NCBI GenBank assembly: GCA_947471745.1
Contig: CANJKZ010000910.1
Location: forward strand, 1,828,501 to 1,892,500
Direction of reading: 5' to 3'
Length of the DNA: 64,000 bases
DNA from: Closterium sp. Naga37s-1
Taxonomy: Eukaryota; Streptophyta; Zygnematophyceae; Desmidiales; Closteriaceae
The notes below the pieces were generated by a model. The model was not told the origin of the DNA. It made no database searches and saw nothing but the letters and a program-made list of their open reading frames with translations. The position numbers and the translations under genes were made by a program. This document shows, in pieces, positions 41,611-52,463 of this stretch; position 1 is the stretch's first letter; every line of letters starts with the position of its first letter.

Positions 41611-43061
41611 TGCTAGCATTTTACCATGAGCAGCAATTTTAGCAGTGGGGACCTCAGCAGACGTGGCGCTCTTCGCAGCAGTGGCACCCTCTGCAGTAGT
41701 GGGGGGCTCGTGGTCCGGGGAGCGTGTGCCATGACGGCTGGAGAATTAGTCGTGGTGGCCGCGACGTTGGACCCTGCCAATACTGGATCCTGATTGGCCC
41801 TCGTGCTGGCACTACTTGCTAGCATCATGACCACTCTGCACTGCGCTGCTACAACCGCCTCGACGATCTAACACCTCATGCTACTCTGGTCCCAGTTGCT
41901 CTTTCTAGTCCTACTTCAGGACCAGCTGTCGCTCGCAGTTCTACCACCCTCCCATGCCCAGCTGTCCCCTCTAGTTCCCTCACTGGTCTCTACATCCCTT
42001 CATTCTCTCGGAACTTGGTGGGTGTTGGATACCTTCAGGACCGTGGGATCACTGTCACTTTTCCTGCGCACGAGAGGACTGCGATCTATACGGACGCTTC
42101 CACCGGGGTAGTTCTTGCCACGTTCACCAGAGAGCCCCACTCAGGTCTCTTCATCCTGCACACTCCGCCCCCCCAGGTAGCTGCATCTGGTCAGGTTGCT
42201 GCGTCCGGTCAGGTAGTTTCCTCGGGTCAGGTTGTTGCGCCGTGCTCCTATTGGTCTCTCACCCACCCGATGGTCCTGTGGCACCACCGTCTTGGCCACC
42301 CGTCCCTCCCCCGCCTCCGCAACATGGCTTGTCAGCGTCTTGTCTCGGGTCTCCCACGTGTCTTTGCGTCGCTCCCCCGCTCGCCTGCGTTGTTGTGCAC
42401 TCCTTGCGTCGAGGGTCGGCTGCGCACCACTCCTCACTCCTCCTCCCTTCATCCAGCCATGTCTCCCTTCCAGACCCTCAACTTGGACGTCTGGGGCCCA
42501 GCCCCTTGGCTTGGGCCCGAGTAGGAGCGCTACTTTATGTTGGTCGTTGACGACTACTCCAGGTACAGCACGGTGTTTCCTCTAGCGAAGAAGTTTGAGG
42601 TGACTTCTACTCTGATCCGATGGCTCCTCGCCACTGAGGCCACTCGTGGTAGTCATGTCCTTTGTCTCCACTCCGACCGTGCAGGTGAGTTTCTCTCCGA
42701 CGTGCTTGCCGCATTCTGCGGCGAACAGGGCATCACATAGTCTTGGACGCTTCCGGAGTCCCCACATTAGAATGGGGTTGCTGAGCGCCGCATTGGCTTG
42801 GTCATGGAGATCGCCCGCACCTCCAAGATCCATGCCCGTACACCCCATTTTCTGTGGCCCTACGCTGTTCCGCTGAACCTCTGGCCTCGTGTCTCACGAC
42901 CAGGGGATTCACCGACCGGTCTTTGGACTGGGTCTCCTGGTGTTGCGTCGGATATTCGTGTCTTGGGCTGCCTTTTGCTTGTCCGCGACACCTCTGCGGA
43001 CAAGCTCTCAGCTCGTGCCATCCCCTGTCTCTTTCCTTGGTTTCCCGGTAGACTCTCCTGA
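41610..43061 (+). pseudogene. Cop-5 zinc motif, protease remnant and integrase; six TAG stops
   Basis: A single frame is interrupted by TAG at 41640, 41697, 41820, 42522, 42738 and 42768, with no TAA or TGA seen between 41610 and about 42880. Most of these match Gln in sister copies (PHQNG, ITQSW). Visible parts are the zinc motif (CQYW...TTC...ARC-type, about 41775-41850), the pre-integrase region (WHHRLGHPSLP, about 42280), LDVWGP, VVDDYSRY and LHSDRAGEF, in which the second Gly of the usual RGGEF is missing. The protease DSG is not present. Confidence 0.85.
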
Positions 43062-44634
43062 CTTGGCGTTTTACCACCCGCCCCTCCACCGTTTCCTCGG
43101 CTCCCGTGTTGCCCGGTTGGACGAGTCAGTTTTCTACTACGTTCTCTACCACTGTCGATGTCTCTCGGTTCCCCTTCCTCCCCTTTTCCTCACCCCCTCT
43201 CCTCCTCCTGTTCCCACTCCTCCGGTACCCCCCCACCTCCCCTGGTCCTGCCGCGCCAGGTGTGTCTCATGCTACCCCTCTACCCTTGGTAGCGCGTCTG
43301 GTGGCGCCTCCCTCTCTGCAGTCCTCCTCACAGTCCCCTTAGTAGCCTTCGGCACTTCCGCGATAGGTTATTATGGACTTTGGGGGTTTTGGAGCTGGAG
43401 GTGCTAGCGCTGGAGGTGCTCGGTCTGGGGGTGCTCGTTTGGGGGGTGTTGGAGCTGACTGGAGCTGGAGGTGCTGGAGCTGGAGGTGCTGGAGCTAGAG
43501 GTGCTGGAGCTGGAGGTGCTGGAGCTGGAGGTATTGGCGCTGGAGGTGCTGACACTGGAGGTGCTAGTTTAGGAGGTGCTCGTGCTGGGGTTCCTGACCT
43601 TGGAGGTTGTGGTTATGGGGGTGCTGGCACTAAAGGTGCTAGCTCTGAGGGGGATTGGGGCTGGAGGCACTCCTACTTCGACGCCTTCTTTGCCTCCCCA
43701 CCGTTACGACACACATTACCAGGCTGCTTGTTGGCGTGCGCGCGAGGAGCAGGAGAGGCAGGAGCAGCAGCAGCTAGGCCAGCAAGAGCGGCAGCAGGTG
43801 CAGTAGGAGCAGCAGCAGCGGCAGCCGCAGTAGCAGCAGCCGCCGCAGCCGCCCCTTTTGCAGCAGTTGTTCCCCCCCGTGAGTGGCCTTCGGACCCTTG
43901 GTCTTCCCTCTTCTACTCCTGTCCGCTCACAGTCTCCCCCTGCCTTCGGTCCTATGTTTCTTCGTCCGGATGCGTCACATGCTATTTACTCTCCTCCTCG
44001 GTCTTCGTCTCCTCCAATTGTCCTGCACTCCCGCGTCCGTCCCTGTCCCCCGCGTGTGCGTCCCTCGTCTCCCTTTGACGGCCTCCGCACTGCCCTCATT
44101 TGTTCTAGTCGTCGTCGTTCTCTGCCTGCATCTGTTTTCCCGTCTCCTCCTGAGTCGTCTCTTCCTGTCTCCTCTACTCCTATCTCTGACTACTACCGTT
44201 GCCGCTCTTCCTATTGTCCTGCGTGTTCTCGCCTCTCTTGTCACCGACCCTCGTACCTCTTCGTCGTCTGTCTCGGCTCTCACTGCCGATGTCGCTGACT
44301 TTGCTGCCACCCGCTGCCTTGACTTCGCCACGCGTGTCGTGGCTCTGCTCCACCTACCCGTCCTCTCTCCGCTTGGGGTGAGTTTGCTCTTGGCTGTGAC
44401 GTCCTATAGGACAGGAAGTTTGAGCTGGAGTTCTTGGCAGCCGCTTCTCCCTCTCTCTGTGCCATGCTGCTTTCCCCTGAGGGAGACCCCGACGCCCTTG
44501 ACATACCGACTCCTCGCACATACAGTGAGGCAGTGTCAGGGAAGTGGGCCTCTCAGTGGAAAGCGGCCATGGACTCAGAGATAGTGTCTTAGAGATCCAC
44601 AGGCACCTACGTCGACGCGGCTCCCCCTCCCACG
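43062..44634 (+). pseudogene. Cop-5 linker and pre-RT region
   Basis: Frames shift several times. 43380-43640 is a Gly/Ala-rich linker; 43730-43860 is Gln/Arg/Ala-rich and replaces the QQLREW region. The pre-RT part is recognisable by ADVADFAATRCLDFATRV (about 44285-44340) and SEAVSGKWASQWKAAMDSE. A TAG at about 44590 stands where TGG (Trp) is expected. Confidence 0.7.
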
Positions 44635-46083
44635 GTGAACGTAGTCGACGGCATGTGGATCTTCAAGGTGAAGCGGCCGACTAGATCACCGCCTGTCTTC
44701 AAGGCGCGCTATGTGGCTAGGGGGTTCAGTCAGGGTGAAGGAGTTGACTTCTTTCAAACCTTCGCCCTGACCCCGAAGACGACTACTCTTCAGGTGTTAC
44801 TTCACGCAGCAGCACAGCGAGACTACGAGCTGCACTCCCTTGACTTCTCCACTGCCTTTCTCCAGGGCCACCTACACGAGGTGGTCTGTCTGCGGCGTCC
44901 TCCTGTCTTCATTAGCACTTTCCCTCGTGGGACCCAATGGAGCCTGAGACAACCAGTTGGTCTCCGCCAGGCGCTCCGTGAGTGGCACAACACGCTACGC
45001 ACCACTCTGGCTGACCTCGGTTTCCGCCCTTCGTCCGCCAAACCGTCGCTGTTTGTTCGCAGAGGCTCCATTCCTTTCTTTCTCCTTGTCTACGTCGATG
45101 ACTTGGTCTTTGCTACAGAAGACAGGGTTGCTCTGGCTGAGGTGAGGTCCGAACTGCAAAAGAGATACACGTGCACTAACCTGGGTGATGTCTACCTTGG
45201 CTTGCAGATCACCAGAGACAGAGGCGCTCGCACCATTACACTCTCACAGTCACACATGGTGCAGCAGGTCCTTCAGTTGTTCGACCTTCAGTTCTCCACC
45301 ACACAGCCCACTCCTCTTGCTCTCGACCACATACCTACCGGCCCTTTTCCCGACAAGCCCTTTGGGTCTAGTGGTCCCTACACTGAGCTTGTGGGCTGCC
45401 TCATGTACCTGATGACTTGTACTCGCCCGGACCTCGCCTTTCCCCTCAGTGTTCTCTCTCGCTTTGTTGCGACTGGAAGACACCAACTTGTGCACTGGAT
45501 GGTTGCTGTGAGGGTGGCGAAGTACCTGCCGACTACATCAAGCGTGGGGCTTGTGCTTGGAGGGACACAGCCAGTTGTGTTGACCGGTCACTACGACTCT
45601 TCGTACGCCGACGACGTGGAGACCCAGCGGTCTACTCAGGGGTACTGCTTCAGTTTGGGTGCTGGAGCTATATCGTGGAGGTCTACTCAGTCGTCATTTG
45701 TGGCACAGTCCAGCGTAGAGGTAGAGATCTTCGATGGTGCCATGGCTGCGCAGGAGCTTCGTTGGTTGACTTTCTTGGTCACTGACCTTGCTGAGCGACC
45801 TCGCTCTGCACCGACCTTGTTCGCTGACAACAAGGCCATGATCCTCCTTTGTCGAGAGCCTCGACTGGAGGGTAAAGTGAAGCACATCGACGTGAGGTAC
45901 TTTCTCCTGTGAGAGCTGCAGCGACGCGGCTTGGCTCGCTTGGACTTCGTGGCCTCAGCGGCCAATACAGCAGACATTTTCACCAAGGCCCTAGCGCCTA
46001 GTGACCACCACAGATTCTGTCTGCAGTTAAGCCTTGTTGACGCTGGTGTCGGTTGCTGTAGCCTTGTTGTTTGCTCGGCTTAA
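44635..46083 (+). pseudogene. Cop-5 reverse transcriptase and RNase H
   Basis: Open from 44635 to 45912: FKARYVARGFSQGEGVDFFQ, AFLQGHLHE, and YVDD at 45091-45102. RNase H (SSVEVEIFDGAMAAQELRWL; FADNKAMILLC) differs from sister copies. A TGA at 45910-45912 replaces CGA. The frame then continues (ELQRRGLARLDFVASAANTADIF) to TAA at about 46083. Apart from that TGA this half looks functional. Confidence 0.88.
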
Positions 46084-46264
46084 TTTTTCTTTTATATATA
46101 CTTGTGAACTATTGAACTCGCCTTGTGGCCTCTTGTTTGTGCTCGGACTGTGTGGTGACTCTGAGCGCCACCCTGAGCCTTGTTTTGTTGCTCGTTCTTG
46201 ACAGGTCTTGTGACTGTTGTTTCCCTTGCTTGTTTTGATGCCCCTCACTTAGCCTATGGGGGTG
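46084..46264 (+). promoter_or_regulatory. Conserved 3' untranslated block of Cop-5
   Basis: A divergent copy of the Cop 3' block: CGCC-TTGT-GGCC, GGTG...CACC and GGTC-TTGT-GACT are still pairable, and TATGGGGGTG precedes the LTR. Confidence 0.55.
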
Positions 46265-46390
46265 TGTCAAATGTTATAATATCTCGTTAGGCTACAGTGA
46301 GTAGCATTGTAGGGAGTACAGCATATTGCTAGGGTTCCTATTTGTAATGCTTCCCAACCCTAATGCAATCATTCCGCTGTTCAACTATTG
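46265..46390 (+). repeat. 3' LTR of Cop-5
   Basis: Starts TGTCAAATGTTATAATATC. Length is taken from sister LTRs; the right end is not fixed. Confidence 0.6.
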
Positions 46391-47150
46391 AGATGTAATT
46401 ATTTTTTCGGATTCCTTTCCGTACACCTCAACAACGCGTACAATACCCGACCGTTCCTTCGCCTGTTACAACCTAATGGTGTTCGCCATTTCGGGCCTCA
46501 CTTTTGCCAAACCTTTCACTGCTGGACTTGGTCGAGTCGGCCTACGATCTGAGACTAGCCCGAGCCTCGTTGCCAGCATCGCACTAGCTAGCTCGCAAGC
46601 CCGCGTTACTGTTCATTGTTCTCACTATATTTTTTCGCTCATGCCTTGGCTCGCATTGTACTCGTTTGACTCTTAGTGCAATCCCCACTCGCTTCAACAA
46701 TTTCACTTGTAACATAAGGAATGGGAATTTCAGTACAGCTCTGGTGGTTTATCTGGGAACATTCGAGCCCATGTTTCTCGTTTTGTGATGCTTGGCGCGT
46801 CACACTCTAGCAATACTTCCCGCCAGACTGACACATTTCAAACCCCGAAGACCTCAAGGCGCGAGCAAAGTTGGGAACAGGGGCAGCGGGTGATGAGATC
46901 GAGGGACGCGCGCAAGCAAGTGAGCGTGGTGCTGCTCCTCTGAGTGCTCCGTTTCTCCCTCCTTGGGAAAGCAGGAACGCCTTCACTCCCCCAAGGTTCA
47001 ACAGGAAATTCTCTCCCTAGGTCCTGTCACTATCCCATTCACTCCCACCCACTTCGTATCTTACCGAACAAGTACCGATAGTGCAGGGTTTTTCTTTCGT
47101 TTGCAAATAAACTAGTTTCATACCAGCCGCGCACGACCGATATTCGCAGG
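46391..47150 (+). promoter_or_regulatory. Upstream region of the host gene
   Basis: About 760 bp without a gene or transposon motif, presumably promoter and 5' untranslated region. No clear TATA box at a convincing distance. Confidence 0.4.
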
Positions 47151-50100
47151 ATGGGCGATGTTCAGAAGCGCGCGTTGCAAGACATTTCGAACGAACTTAT
47201 TCAGCTGACTACGTAGGAACTTTTCGCACATTTCTCCGTGGCTTGTCGTTCATTTCCAGCCCTTATTGAATTTGAATTCAGGATCTGTCGTTTCGCCCGT
47301 TTTCGTTCTCCGCTACTGTGCTCTCCCTCGGACCCCTTAGTCGCCATCGCGCAGTCAGCCACCGCCACTCTGCCGCTCCGCTGCTCCGCCGTTCTGTTGA
47401 TCGCTTCCCCGTTCACTTGCGCTGTCGCTGCTGCGCCACAACGATTCTCATTCCCGACTAAGCAACGCTCCCGTCGCCCCCTTCACCGTGTGCAACCATC
47501 GCAGAGAGCGCGAGGAGCGGCTCAAGGGCGCGCCAGCGAACGCGGATGGCGCCGTCGAGTCGCGCGAGGTCAACGGTCAGGTGGGAGAGAGAGTCGCGCC
47601 AGGTCAACGGTCAGGTGGGAGAGACGGGAACAGGCATGGAGAATCCACCTGTTCATTGCTAGTTGGTCGCTTCCTTTCTCTGCTCATCGCGATGCGCGTC
47701 CGCCATCGTCACCTCTCATGCGCGCCTGAGTCGTGTACCCTGAATGCTTCGATTGTGTACCTGAATGTTTCGATTGTGTACCTGAATGTTTCGATTGTGT
47801 ACGCTGGATGTATCGATTGTGTACACCGTATGGAATGCTTCGATAGGCGGCAGTGAAGCGGCTGCAGACGAGTTTTGTGGAAAGCGGCGTGAGTGCGGCG
47901 CTGCTGCGCTATCTGAGAGACGCGGGGCCGCTGCTGCTGCGGGACTCGTGGGACCTGCCGGGCGGCCACGACGACGCTGGTGAGCGGACAGGCGCGAGAG
48001 TGCTCTCGCTGCCCTGCTGCCCGTGGGACGTGGGCTCGCTCGAATAGCTGCGAGGCATCGTCGCAGCTGCAGCGCTTCAGTGACACACTGCCGCTGGAGC
48101 GAGAATGAGGCGCACAGGGAAACACTGAGTGAGCGAACACGAGGCATGAGGCACGAGGGCACGAGGGCACGAGGGCACGAGGCATCGTAGCCCGGTGACC
48201 GACGAGCCCCTCGCATGTCCGCCCACCCCGCATGCTTCTCCTGCTCGCTTTCCGCCCTCGTCTCCCCCACTCGACTTTCCCCCTCGACTCCCACCCTCTC
48301 CTTTCCCTTCGATCCCCTCCTCCCCCCCCACTTGCCTTTCCCCCACAACTCCCCAGCTCTCTCCCCTCTTCGTCTCCCGATCCCATCTTCCTAAATCCGT
48401 CGCCTTTATTGCGCTCACCCCCCTGCGCTCATCCCCCTGCGACCACCAGAGGCGGCACGGCAGCAGCTCAAGGCGGCCAACAGCGACGCACAGGCGATGG
48501 CAGATGAGAGATGCGACGCCCTGCGACAGGCGTGCGAGCTGCTGGGGCAAGGTGAGCCGCTGGGGCAAGGTGAGCCGCTGGCAATGTGTGGTGCATGGCA
48601 GCGTGTGGTGCATACATCGGTGCCAGTGCAGTCATGCAGTATGCCCGTGCCCCACATTCCGATTCCCCACCTCCCACCACCACCCTTGCGCCTCATTGGT
48701 CCACGTGGCAGAAGAGGAGAGGATGGAGGAGCTCCAGCTGGATGACCAACTCAGCGCGCTCTCCATCGAGGTGCGCCTCCGTCGCCGCCTCGTGCTGCCC
48801 TCATCGCTGCTCCAATGCTCGCTACTCCCCTATTGCTGCTCCCCTGATCGTTGCTCCCCTTATCATTGCTCCCCTGATCGTTGATCCACCTGATCGCTCC
48901 TCTCTCCCCCCGCTGACCTGGCAGCTGGCAGCGCTGGAGAGGGCAGAGGCGGCGCTGCAGCACGCGGAGGAGGCGGCGGGGCAGGTCATGTGCAGCGCAC
49001 AGGGAGAGGGCTCCGAGGTGCGGGCAGGGTGTTGGCGCACAGGGGCTGGGGTGAGGGGAGAGTGTGGTCGCAAGGGTGTTTGGTGAGGGCAGGGTGCGGG
49101 CGCAAGGGTGTTGGGATGATGGGAGGTTGTGAGCGTCAGAGGGCAAGAGTGGGCAGAGGGTCCCAGCAATTGGAGGGAAATGCCGGAAAGGCAAGAATGT
49201 AATGGCAGCAGAAGCAAGAGTTGGAAAACGGGGGCGCATGGATGAGGCAGAGGAAGCAGTGCGTTGTACGAGGGCCGCATGGCTCCCTGTAAGTGGTCAG
49301 CTCTTGCTGCTCGCTCCCTCAAGCGCCTTATACCCTTCTGCTCACACAACCCCTCCCTCTGCCCCTCTCCCCCTCTCGTCGCGCCCACCACCAGGCAGCG
49401 CATGTGGCGGCGCTCACCCGTGTGAAGGCACAACTGGCGGCGTCGCTGCAGCACTGTGCTGCTGCTGAAGGGCTCTCCTCGCACCTCGCCACTGCTGCTG
49501 CCACACAAGCGGTGAGACACGACTGCTGCTGCCTCTCGCTTCCCCACACGTCCCCAGTGTCTCTCATGCTTTTGCCCCCTTGCACATGCGCCTCACACCA
49601 CTTTTCCTCTGTGCTGCACCCCCCCTCTCCCCGTGCAGAGAGAGGAGCAGAGCCACCCCGCAGAGGGGCGTACGAGGAGCGCCAGGTGAGTTGCTGCCAC
49701 CCAGGGAGTGCATGTGGCAGCGGGTGTGCATGGGTGGTCATGGGTGTGCGTGGGTGGGGTTGGCCGCATGCCGCTCCATGAAACATGCGCCATAGGAAAG
49801 AAACTGCACTTGCACGCTCTCTTGCTCTCATGCTCATGCTTTCATCCTTTGCCCTCCCCTCCTGCCACACTTCCTGCTCTGTCAATCAACCCCCTCTGAT
49901 CTCCTCATTCTGTCGCACTCTCCTTCAATCCTTCAACCCTATCATTCAACCCTACCCTTGCCCCCTCTTTCCCCTCCCCGTCCACACACTCACTGTCCTG
50001 CTCGCCCCTCGCCTTCATGCAGGCCATCGCCCACCGCTACCACCACCACCGCTACCACCACCACCGCTACCACCACCACCGCTACCACCACCACCGCTAC

Positions 50101-51941
50101 CACCACCACCACCGCTAACACCACCACCACCGCTACCACCAGCACCACCAGCACCACCAGCACCACCAGCACGCAGCACGCGGCAGAGCAAGGCAGCGAG
50201 GCGCAGGCAGCAGTGCAGCAGCTGGCGGCGCTGCTGTGCCCCGCCGCCCTCACCGCCCAGACTGCCCGCTCCCTCTCCCTGCACCTCCCCCTCCCCTCTC
50301 CCCACTCTCTTTCGAGCCCGCCACTTGAGCGTGAGGCAGCCGCTTCAGCCAGCGCTGCAGCACACGCCTCTGCCTTGGCCACCGGGAAGGGGGGCTTGCC
50401 TGATGTGGCGTGGGGCAGCACAGGGGAGGGCAGCACAGGGGAGGGCAGCACAGGGGAGGGCGGCAGTGCGTCAGTGGAGGTGGCTGTGCTGCCTGGAGGG
50501 CACGTTGCTTCCGCATCCATTGTGAGACGCCTCTCTCCGCTGCTGCCATGCCCCCTGCTTCTTCCACCTGCTTTGATGCTCCCTCCCTCTGCCCACCTCT
50601 CCGTGTGCACTGCCCGTCCCCCCATTGCTACTGCCTCATCCCACCACCGATGCGCCCTTCCCTCCCCACCCTGCAGGACGCACCAGGACTCTCCCACTGC
50701 TCACTCCCTCTGCACCCCTCCACCCATGCTGCAGACAGGTGTGACTCCCCTACCGTGCCATGCCATCTTATTCCCTGCCATCCCATGCCATCCCATGCCA
50801 TCCCATGCCATCCCATGCCATGCCATGCCATACTTTTCCGTGCCATGCCCCAGCATGAGCGCCTCTTCTTCTCAGCTAGGCTCTGCTTTCACGACATGGG
50901 CGGCACCCCTGCACCACGCCCCGCCTCATGCATCTCCCCTCCTTGCCTCCCTTGCAGCGCCACAGAGGGCGTCCAGCAGCACCCAGGGGGGGCAGGAGTG
51001 CCGGTGGCGGCAGCAGTGGCGGAGGCGGCCTGTCTGCTGCGCCTGCTGGCGCTGCGCCGAGCACACATGGCACATGCACTGGCCACCGCTCCCTTCCCCC
51101 CCCGGTATGTCCCTTCATCTCCAGTTCCTTCCTTTGCCTTCATGTGCGTCGCACTGTTGCTTTTGCTGATCTCTTACCTTGTGCCTTGTCTTTCTGTCGT
51201 CGCCTCTCCTCTCCTCGCCTCTCCTCTCCTTATTCCTCTCTCTCTCCCCACCACCGTACCACCCATGCCCATGGGGTGGTGCAGCTACCTGGTGAAGGTG
51301 GCGGGGGAGAGCGTCTTCAAGCAAACAGCATCTCTCTTTCTCTACTGCCGTACCTTGTGCCTTCATGTTCCCTCCTTCCCTGCCATGCCCATGGGGTCGC
51401 AGCTACATGGTGGAAATGGCGGGGGAGGGCGCCTTCAAGGTGAAATGGGCCAACGGGGCCATGCTCACCCTCACCGCCTGCAACGACTGGCCAATGCCGG
51501 GCGGCCACCTGGCAGTGGCTGACGTGGAGCTGCCCCACACAGCGCAGTCAGGCGAGGAGAGGCAGCAGCTGCTCTCACTGCTCTCCACTGCTGTGGTGAG
51601 CCCACCATGTCCCGTGGTTGCAACTTTCTATGCACCACAGCACGCACAGCACGCTGAGGGTGTTGGTACCTGGGTGCGCGCGTGAAGGCAGCAACGCTTG
51701 TGCATTGATATGCGCGTTGTGTGCATTGAGGCCTTTTGAGTTCTGAACTTGAGCTTGCGGCATCATACTGTCTGGGTGCTCAGTGCTCTCTCCCCTTTTC
51801 CCCACGCCATGGCAGGGAGACGCACAGCGCCAGGATGGCACGCCTCCAGCCCCCCCAGCCGCGTCAGCCCTAGGCGGCGTGATAGCAGCGGCAGGAGCGT
51901 GCCTGCGCAAGGCCATGATGGTGGCGCTCAAGACCACTTGA
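47151..51941 (+). CDS. Host gene of at least 13 exons: unrecognised Ala-rich coiled-coil-like protein
   Basis: I do not recognise this protein. Thirteen exons join with consistent phase and GT-AG borders: 47151-47212, 47505-47580, 47847-47979, 48450-48551, 48712-48770, 48925-48984, 49395-49511, 49639-49685, 50023-50521, 50677-50738, 50958-51104, 51403-51595, 51816-51941 (TGA). They encode about 560 residues; an extra exon near 49250-49288 would also keep frame. The N-terminus MGDVQKRALQDISNEL resembles the ALxDISN destruction-box context of cell-cycle proteins, with Lys at the usual Arg. The middle is Ala/Glu/Leu-rich and heptad-like. Exon 9 codes for Thr/Ala and GSTGE repeats. The end (FKVKWANGAMLTL) may be a small beta-rich fold. 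The first donor (AC/GTAGGA) is weak. A cell-division role is only a guess. Confidence 0.7.
47732..47844 (+). repeat. 21-bp minisatellite at the end of intron 2
   Basis: Five units ending ...TTCGAT (core TGTGTACCTGAATGTTTCGAT); the last is followed by AG and exon 3, so the splice acceptor lies at the array edge. Confidence 0.85.
50036..50172 (+). repeat. Coding ACC/GCT microsatellite in the host gene
   Basis: 12-bp units (CACCACCACCGCTAC) that read in frame as TTTTA repeats and then TTS repeats (CACCACCAG), at the start of exon 9. Confidence 0.85.
50409..50462 (+). repeat. 15-bp coding repeat, three units
   Basis: GGCAGCACAGGGGAG three times, in frame as GSTGE. Confidence 0.9.
50757..50835 (+). 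repeat. CCATG/CCATC pentanucleotide repeat in an intron
   Basis: CATCCCATGC units in the intron between the exons ending 50738 and starting 50958. Confidence 0.85.
51285..51321 (+). pseudogene. Duplicate of an exon start, without a donor site
   Basis: After GTGCAG, 37 bp encode YLVKVAGESVFK, close to the real exon start at 51403 (YMVEMAGEGAFK). No GT donor follows. The flanking ATGCCCATGGGG is duplicated too, so a segment of about 118 bp was tandemly copied. Confidence 0.75.
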
Positions 51942-52331
51942 TGGCATGCTGACGTGGTAGCATGCTGACACAGTAAGGGATGGGCAGACATGGTGTGATC
52001 AGCGGGTTGTAATCTCACACATGAGCTTCTGATAGTGATGGTGATGGTGATGGTGATGGAGCTTGTAGAAACATGAACACGGAGGAGAATGTGAAGGGTG
52101 AGCAGCATTAGCATGCTAGGTGCAGTGGAGTGGTGGGGTGGCAGGTGCTGTGATACCTCATCCATGCACCCATACCAGACACTCATGTGCTCATTATAGC
52201 AGTAGCTTGACTCAGTCATTCATGTGCCCCACAATAAAAACATGCTCAATACCGTAATTTGACGCCAAAGTTCAGTAGTGGTTTTTGCATACATTGTTGA
52301 GTCATGTGCATACAAGGTGGCATGAGCACTT
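51942..52331 (+). other. 3' flank of the host gene
   Basis: Non-coding. A GTGATG repeat at about 52036-52058 and a polyadenylation-like AATAAA at 52233-52238 are present; the transcript probably ends soon after. Confidence 0.5.
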
Positions 52332-52463
52332 TGTTAGAAACTGAAACAGCAGAATGATTGACCAAGGAACAAGGGTGATACAAATAGGAACCTTGAAAGG
52401 GTTGTACCCTCTATAGATAACCTCACTATAGCCTAACACAGAAACATACAAATATGTTTGACA
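52332..52463 (-). repeat. 3' LTR of Cop-6
   Basis: 132 bp from TGTTAGAAACTG to TATGTTTGACA; shares the AGGCTATAGTG...GGGTACAA core with the other Cop LTRs, with a decayed second arm. Confidence 0.75.

Larger units (their letters stand above)
40329..46390 (+). mobile_element. Cop-5: copia element without 5' LTR
   Basis: Leader-type arrays (40329-41010 and 41200-41600) lead into a zinc motif, protease remnant and integrase (41610-43061), linker (43380-43860), RT and RNase H (44635-46083), the conserved 3' block and an LTR start at 46265. No 5' LTR, primer site or normal gag start was found, and the left end abuts Cop-4. Its LTR and protein are the most divergent of the Cop set. Confidence 0.8.

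Noticed and set aside
41610-42880. TAG might encode Gln here (altered genetic code or readthrough), since so many TAGs sit at Gln positions.
   Set aside because: The intact 1589-codon frame of Cop-8 and the host gene exons contain no in-frame TAG and many CAG. The elements rich in TAG also carry frameshifts, deletions, TGA and TAA. Mutation is the simpler explanation.
46476-46676. Open stretch of 66 codons upstream of the host gene.
   Set aside because: No motif, no splice context and no similarity to the neighbours; it is likely chance.
47709-48386. Long minus-strand frames across the host gene.
   Set aside because: They are GC-rich shadows; the plus-strand exons have matching phases and splice sites while the minus-strand frames do not.
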